DNA of 64,000 nt from Aureibacter tunicatorum (GTDB taxonomy: Bacteria > Bacteroidota > Bacteroidia > Cytophagales > Cyclobacteriaceae), in the NCBI RefSeq assembly GCF_036492635.1, contig NZ_AP025305.1:868001-932000 (forward strand), given 5' to 3'. The notes beneath the pieces are model-generated. The model was not told where the DNA came from, did no database searches, and saw only the letters and a program-made list of their open reading frames with translations. Position 1 is the stretch's first letter. Each line of letters opens with the position of its first letter. The position numbers and the translations under genes were made by a program. Positions 60,529 through 64,000 of the stretch are shown here, in pieces.

Positions 60529-63500
60529 TCAATTTTGTTTTTTGCGATTCATGGCCAGCTGGTAAACGCAAGGTATTACCACCAAGTTCAAAATTGTCGC
60601 GGTAAGCAATCCTCCGAGTATTACGACAGCCATAGGGCTTTGAATCTCGTTGCCGGATTCTTCGCCGTTTAAAGCTAATGGAATTAAAGCTAGTCCTGTT
60701 GTGAATGCTGTCATTAGAATCGGGTTTAACCGATCCAATGCTCCCACTTTGATCAATTCCCATTGATCCATGCCTTCTTTTTTCAGGTCTTCGTAACGAG
60801 AAACCAGCAAGATGCCATTACGTGTTGCTATACCAAAAAGGCTAATATATCCAATCGTAGTAGCAATGCTTACAATTCCGGAAGTGAAATACACAATCAG
60901 AATTCCTCCTATCAATGCTAAAGGCAAGTTGATTAATACCACAGTTGCCAGCTTAAAGTTTTTGAATTCCATATAAAGCAATAGGAAAATAATGATTACA
61001 GCCCCAAGCGCCGAGATCAATAATAAAGTGGAAGCTTTTTCCTCGCTTTCGAATTGGCCTCCATACTCTACGCGATAGCCTTTAGGCATGCTGATTTCCG
61101 AATCAATCGTACTTTGGATCGAGTTGACCGCAGAGCGTAGGTCAGTGCCTTGCACATTGGCTTGGACTACAATTTTTCGTTGCACTTGCTCTCTGCTGAT
61201 CGTGCTGGCGCTGCTTACTGAACTAACATCGGCTAGTTGATTCAACGAAGTGAATTTTCCCGAAGGCAAGATAATGAGAGCATCTTTGATCGTTTCTATT
61301 TTATCGCGGGCGGATGTTTTATAACGCACGATTAGGTCGAAATACTGCTGTCCTTCGTATATGTCTCCGACTTTTTCACCAGCCAAAGCTATATCTATTT
61401 GTTCCATTAAGTTGCCAACAGTCATGCCATGAGCGGCCAAAATTTGACGTTTGGGTGTGATGCGAAGTTGTGGCACTTCGATCTGTTGATCTACGGCTAC
61501 ATCGGCTAAGCCCGGAAGCTGTTTTATCGCTTGTTCGATGTTTTTCCCCACCTTGAACAATTCTTGTAGGTCAGGGCCGAACACTTTGATTGCAATATTG
61601 GCTCTTGTGCCCGAAAGCATGTGGTCAATGCGGTGAGCGATTGGTTGACCTAAAGTTATGTTCACACCCGGTACGACGCTGAGCTTTTCTCTGACATCTT
61701 CTAAGAACTCTTCTTTGGTTTTTCCATCACTTAAAGTGAAGGGCACATCGATTTCTGCCGCATTTACTCCTTGAGCATGCTCGTCTAATTCTGAGCGGCC
61801 TTGTCGACGTGTTACCACATCTATTTCCGGCATTTCCAAAAGCAGTTCTTCGACTAAAACACCTGCTTTGTTTCCTTCTTCAAGATTCATGGCAGGAGGG
61901 CCAACAACACTAATGACCAGAGAACCTTCATTGAATTCAGGTAAAAAACTTCTTCCTAGCTTTGAGAACACACCTAAGCTTAAAATGAACGCAATTACTG
62001 TAAGGCTAATGATAAGTCTTGGAATTCTCATGGCCCAATCTAAAATTTTGCTGTAAATGGATTGAAGCCATTTTTCTACTTTAGTGCCTTCAGCTTGTTT
62101 TAGAAGTTGTTTTTCGCTGCTCAGCAAGTATGAGCATAATACCGGAGTGACAGTGACAGCGACTAATAATGAAGTTAGCACAGAAGTAATGAAAGCGATT
62201 CCAAGCGGCTGAAGCAAACGGCCTTCCATTCCGCTAAGGAAAAATAGAGGTATAAAAGCAACAATGATGATGAGCGTCGCAATGATAATGGAGCTTCTAA
62301 TCTCGATAGATGCTTCTTTCACAACTTCAAGGATAGGTTTTCTATCCGCTTTTGGACGTCTGATGTTTTCTCTTAATCGTTTGTAAACATTCTCCACATC
62401 GATAATGGCGTCATCAACTAAAGCTCCAATAGCAATGGCCATTCCTCCTAAGCTCATGGTATTGATCGTATAGCCCAATAGTTTCAGAACAATAATGGAA
62501 ACCAGTAGTGAAACGGGGATCGCTAAAAGGGAAATGATCGTTGTCCTCCAGTTCAATAAGAAGATGAATAATACGATAACAACGAAAAACGCCCCTTCAA
62601 GCAATGTGCTTTTTAGGTTGGAAATTGAAGCGTCAATGAAGTCAGATTGCCGAAAAATCTGATTTTGAATTTTTACGCCTTCAGGCAATATATTTTTCAA
62701 GTCTTCCACAGCGTCGTCCAGTTTTTCAGTTAACTCCAAGGTGTTTACTTCAGGCTGTTTGGAAATCGTAAGTATCACAGCAGGTGAGGCGTCCATTGAG
62801 CCTTCCCCAATTTTATCGGAAGCACCAATTCTCACATCCGCAAGATCTTTGACGCGAACCGTTTGGCCATTTGAATGTTTGACAACAGCTTCTTGCAAAT
62901 CCTCAACAACATATGCTCTTCCATTTCCTTTTACAATGTATTGATTGCCATATTGATTGATAAATCCACCGGGAGCATTGGCGTTCGCTTCTTTGACTTT
63001 GTCCATTAATTCCTCCAAGGTCACATCGAATTGTCGAAGTTTGTTTGGATCAGCATGCACTTGATACTGTTTGTAATCTCCGCCTATGGTAATTACATTG
63101 GCTATTCCTCCCAAAGCTTTGATATGAGGGCTGATCACCCAATCGGAAAGCGTTCGCAATTCCATTGGAGAATGTATCTCAGAGGTTACGCCGAGAAGCA
63201 TTATTTCTCCCATAATCGATGAAATTGGCGCTAAAATAGGTGTTCCTATTCCTTCTGGAAGTTTTTCCATGACCATAGGAATACGTTCGTTAGTGATTTG
63301 CCTAGCTTTGTAAATGTCGGTACCCCATTCGAATTCTATCCAAACGATGGAAATTCCAGCAGCTGAGGAAGAGCGAATTCTACGTACATTTGGAGATCCG
63401 TTCATCGCAGTTTCTAACTGGTAAGTGACGAGTTTTTCCACTTCTTCAGCTTCCATGCCGTGCGCTTCTGTAAGTATAGTTACTGTTGGCGCTGTCAAGT

Positions 63501-63621
63501 CGGGAAAAATGTCCACATTCATATTTCGAGCTATGAATAGCCCCGTTGTGCACAGTGCGACCACTGTCAGCAAAACCATTAATCGGTTTTGCAACGATAT
63601 TGATAATATTTTGTCCAGCAT
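60529..63621 (-). CDS. CusA/CzcA-type RND heavy-metal efflux pump
   Basis: 1,030 residues, the usual length for HME-RND pumps. It opens MLDKILSISLQNRLMVLL and has DIFPDLTAPTVTILTEAHGM, the transmembrane-4 proton-relay segment GGMAIAIGALVDDAIIDVENVYKRL, and a C-terminal GIATRNGILLVSRYEDL. It pumps metal cations from the periplasm or cytoplasm out through a TolC-like channel, driven by protons. Whether Cu/Ag or Zn/Co/Cd is the substrate cannot be decided from the motifs visible. It follows its adaptor gene by 12 bases. Confidence 0.95.
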   Translation of the reverse strand: MLDKILSISLQNRLMVLLTVVALCTTGLFIARNMNVDIFPDLTAPTVTILTEAHGMEAEEVEKLVTYQLETAMNGSPNVRRIRSSSAAGISIVWIEFEWGTDIYKARQITNERIPMVMEKLPEGIGTPILAPISSIMGEIMLLGVTSEIHSPMELRTLSDWVISPHIKALGGIANVITIGGDYKQYQVHADPNKLRQFDVTLEELMDKVKEANANAPGGFINQYGNQYIVKGNGRAYVVEDLQEAVVKHSNGQTVRVKDLADVRIGASDKIGEGSMDASPAVILTISKQPEVNTLELTEKLDDAVEDLKNILPEGVKIQNQIFRQSDFIDASISNLKSTLLEGAFFVVIVLFIFLLNWRTTIISLLAIPVSLLVSIIVLKLLGYTINTMSLGGMAIAIGALVDDAIIDVENVYKRLRENIRRPKADRKPILEVVKEASIEIRSSIIIATLIIIVAFIPLFFLSGMEGRLLQPLGIAFITSVLTSLLVAVTVTPVLCSYLLSSEKQLLKQAEGTKVEKWLQSIYSKILDWAMRIPRLIISLTVIAFILSLGVFSKLGRSFLPEFNEGSLVISVVGPPAMNLEEGNKAGVLVEELLLEMPEIDVVTRRQGRSELDEHAQGVNAAEIDVPFTLSDGKTKEEFLEDVREKLSVVPGVNITLGQPIAHRIDHMLSGTRANIAIKVFGPDLQELFKVGKNIEQAIKQLPGLADVAVDQQIEVPQLRITPKRQILAAHGMTVGNLMEQIDIALAGEKVGDIYEGQQYFDLIVRYKTSARDKIETIKDALIILPSGKFTSLNQLADVSSVSSASTISREQVQRKIVVQANVQGTDLRSAVNSIQSTIDSEISMPKGYRVEYGGQFESEEKASTLLLISALGAVIIIFLLLYMEFKNFKLATVVLINLPLALIGGILIVYFTSGIVSIATTIGYISLFGIATRNGILLVSRYEDLKKEGMDQWELIKVGALDRLNPILMTAFTTGLALIPLALNGEESGNEIQSPMAVVILGGLLTATILNLVVIPCVYQLAMNRKKQN

Positions 63622-63633
63622 AATGATATCGTT

Positions 63634-64000
63634 TTAATGAGCGTGACCATGTGCCGGAGTTTGGCCTGACATGGATGCCATTTTCACTTGAAAGGCACCT
63701 TCGGTTACGACCACATCACCAGCTTTCAAACCTTCTAATACTTCCGCGTAAGCTCCATTTCTACGACCGAGCTTTACATTGCGTTGGGTGTAGACTTCTC
63801 CGGATATTTGAAGAATGACAGAGAATTTTCCATAATCTTCCAAAAGAGCCGAAGCAGGCACTAATGGAACGTTTTGCGGCTCGCCTATGGAAATGGCGGT
63901 TTCTGTATAACTGCCTAAGGGCATGTCGATATGTTCATTCACGATGGCTGAAACAGGAAGCATAGGGTTTTCAGACGATATTTTTTTCCCAGTCGAAATA
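63634..64000 (-). CDS. RND periplasmic adaptor (CusB/CzcB-like), C-terminal part
   Basis: The frame stays open to the right edge (IS-TG-KKISSENP precedes the Met at 63963), so only the last ~120 residues are in the window. They cover the beta-barrel and membrane-proximal domains: GSYTETAISIGEPQNVPLVPASALLED, VYTQRNVKLGRRNGAYAEVLEGLKAGDVVVTEGAF. The tail ends in a His-rich HGHAH, common in metal-efflux adaptors. It is the gene immediately before the pump and is translated with it. Confidence 0.9.
   Translation of the reverse strand, partial: ISTGKKISSENPMLPVSAIVNEHIDMPLGSYTETAISIGEPQNVPLVPASALLEDYGKFSVILQISGEVYTQRNVKLGRRNGAYAEVLEGLKAGDVVVTEGAFQVKMASMSGQTPAHGHAH

Noticed and set aside
1-64000. 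CRISPR arrays, tRNA or rRNA genes and insertion sequences
   Set aside because: No spaced direct repeats, no tRNA-like T-loop in an intergenic position and no transposase frame were seen. Detection by eye could miss a short tRNA.

Overview
The window is AT-rich bacterial DNA from a Bacteroidota, most likely a marine Cytophagales-type organism. Supporting signs are two proteins with type IX secretion (T9SS) C-terminal sorting domains, lipoproteins with Cys-Ser-Asn-Asp-Asp type N-termini, a TonB-dependent receptor with a carboxypeptidase-regulatory-like domain, 7TM-AraC regulators, an IgA-peptidase-like M64 protein and weak Shine-Dalgarno sequences. Genus is not fixed from sequence alone.

Layout: 1-6240 holds a truncated LRR/MBG T9SS surface protein, a lipoprotein and a Tat-exported multicopper oxidase overlapping an outer-membrane protein. 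6267-8778 holds purB and two small genes. 8775-13562 (minus) is an export cassette: TolC, HlyD and two ABC-2 permeases, with no ATPase. 14615-16307 is umuDC with a catalytically dead UmuD. 16441-19478 holds a lipoprotein, an M64 peptidase and a CAP-domain lipoprotein. 19689-22278 (minus) is an arsenic operon (arsR, DUF6428, arsenate reductase, ACR3) with two matching candidate operators. 30575-38580 holds a 7TM-AraC regulator, a TonB receptor, a metallophosphoesterase-tyrosine phosphatase fusion and a stand-alone tyrosine phosphatase. 42664-48982 holds assorted secreted and metabolic genes, including an aromatic amino acid hydroxylase. 60529-64000 is a CusA/CzcA-type RND pump with the end of its adaptor.

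The most interesting content is a set of at least nine proteins scattered between 23235 and 60274. They share a short, polar, basic N-terminal leader of about 23-41 residues ending in a [hydrophobic]-Gln-[Arg/Cys/Ala] motif, which is not a Sec, lipoprotein or T9SS signal. Behind it sit unrelated bodies. Family A (26156, 27504, 39923, 52756) carries a GFE(I/V)E motif and looks like a COOH-NH2 ligase (amidoligase) fold. Family B (28896, 41296, 49110) looks like the M91/NleD-type metallopeptidase fold with the zinc-binding HExxH replaced in every copy. Protein C (23235) has a Cys/His pattern that could be papain-like. Protein D (56404-60274) is a giant low-complexity and helical protein that appears split by one frameshift.

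A and B occur side by side at three separate loci in different orientations. This suggests a two-part effector system (A plus B) exported through the shared leader, plausibly as cargo of a contractile injection system or another dedicated secretion machine encoded elsewhere. That functional reading is inference; the leader, the pairing and the motif losses are visible in the sequence.
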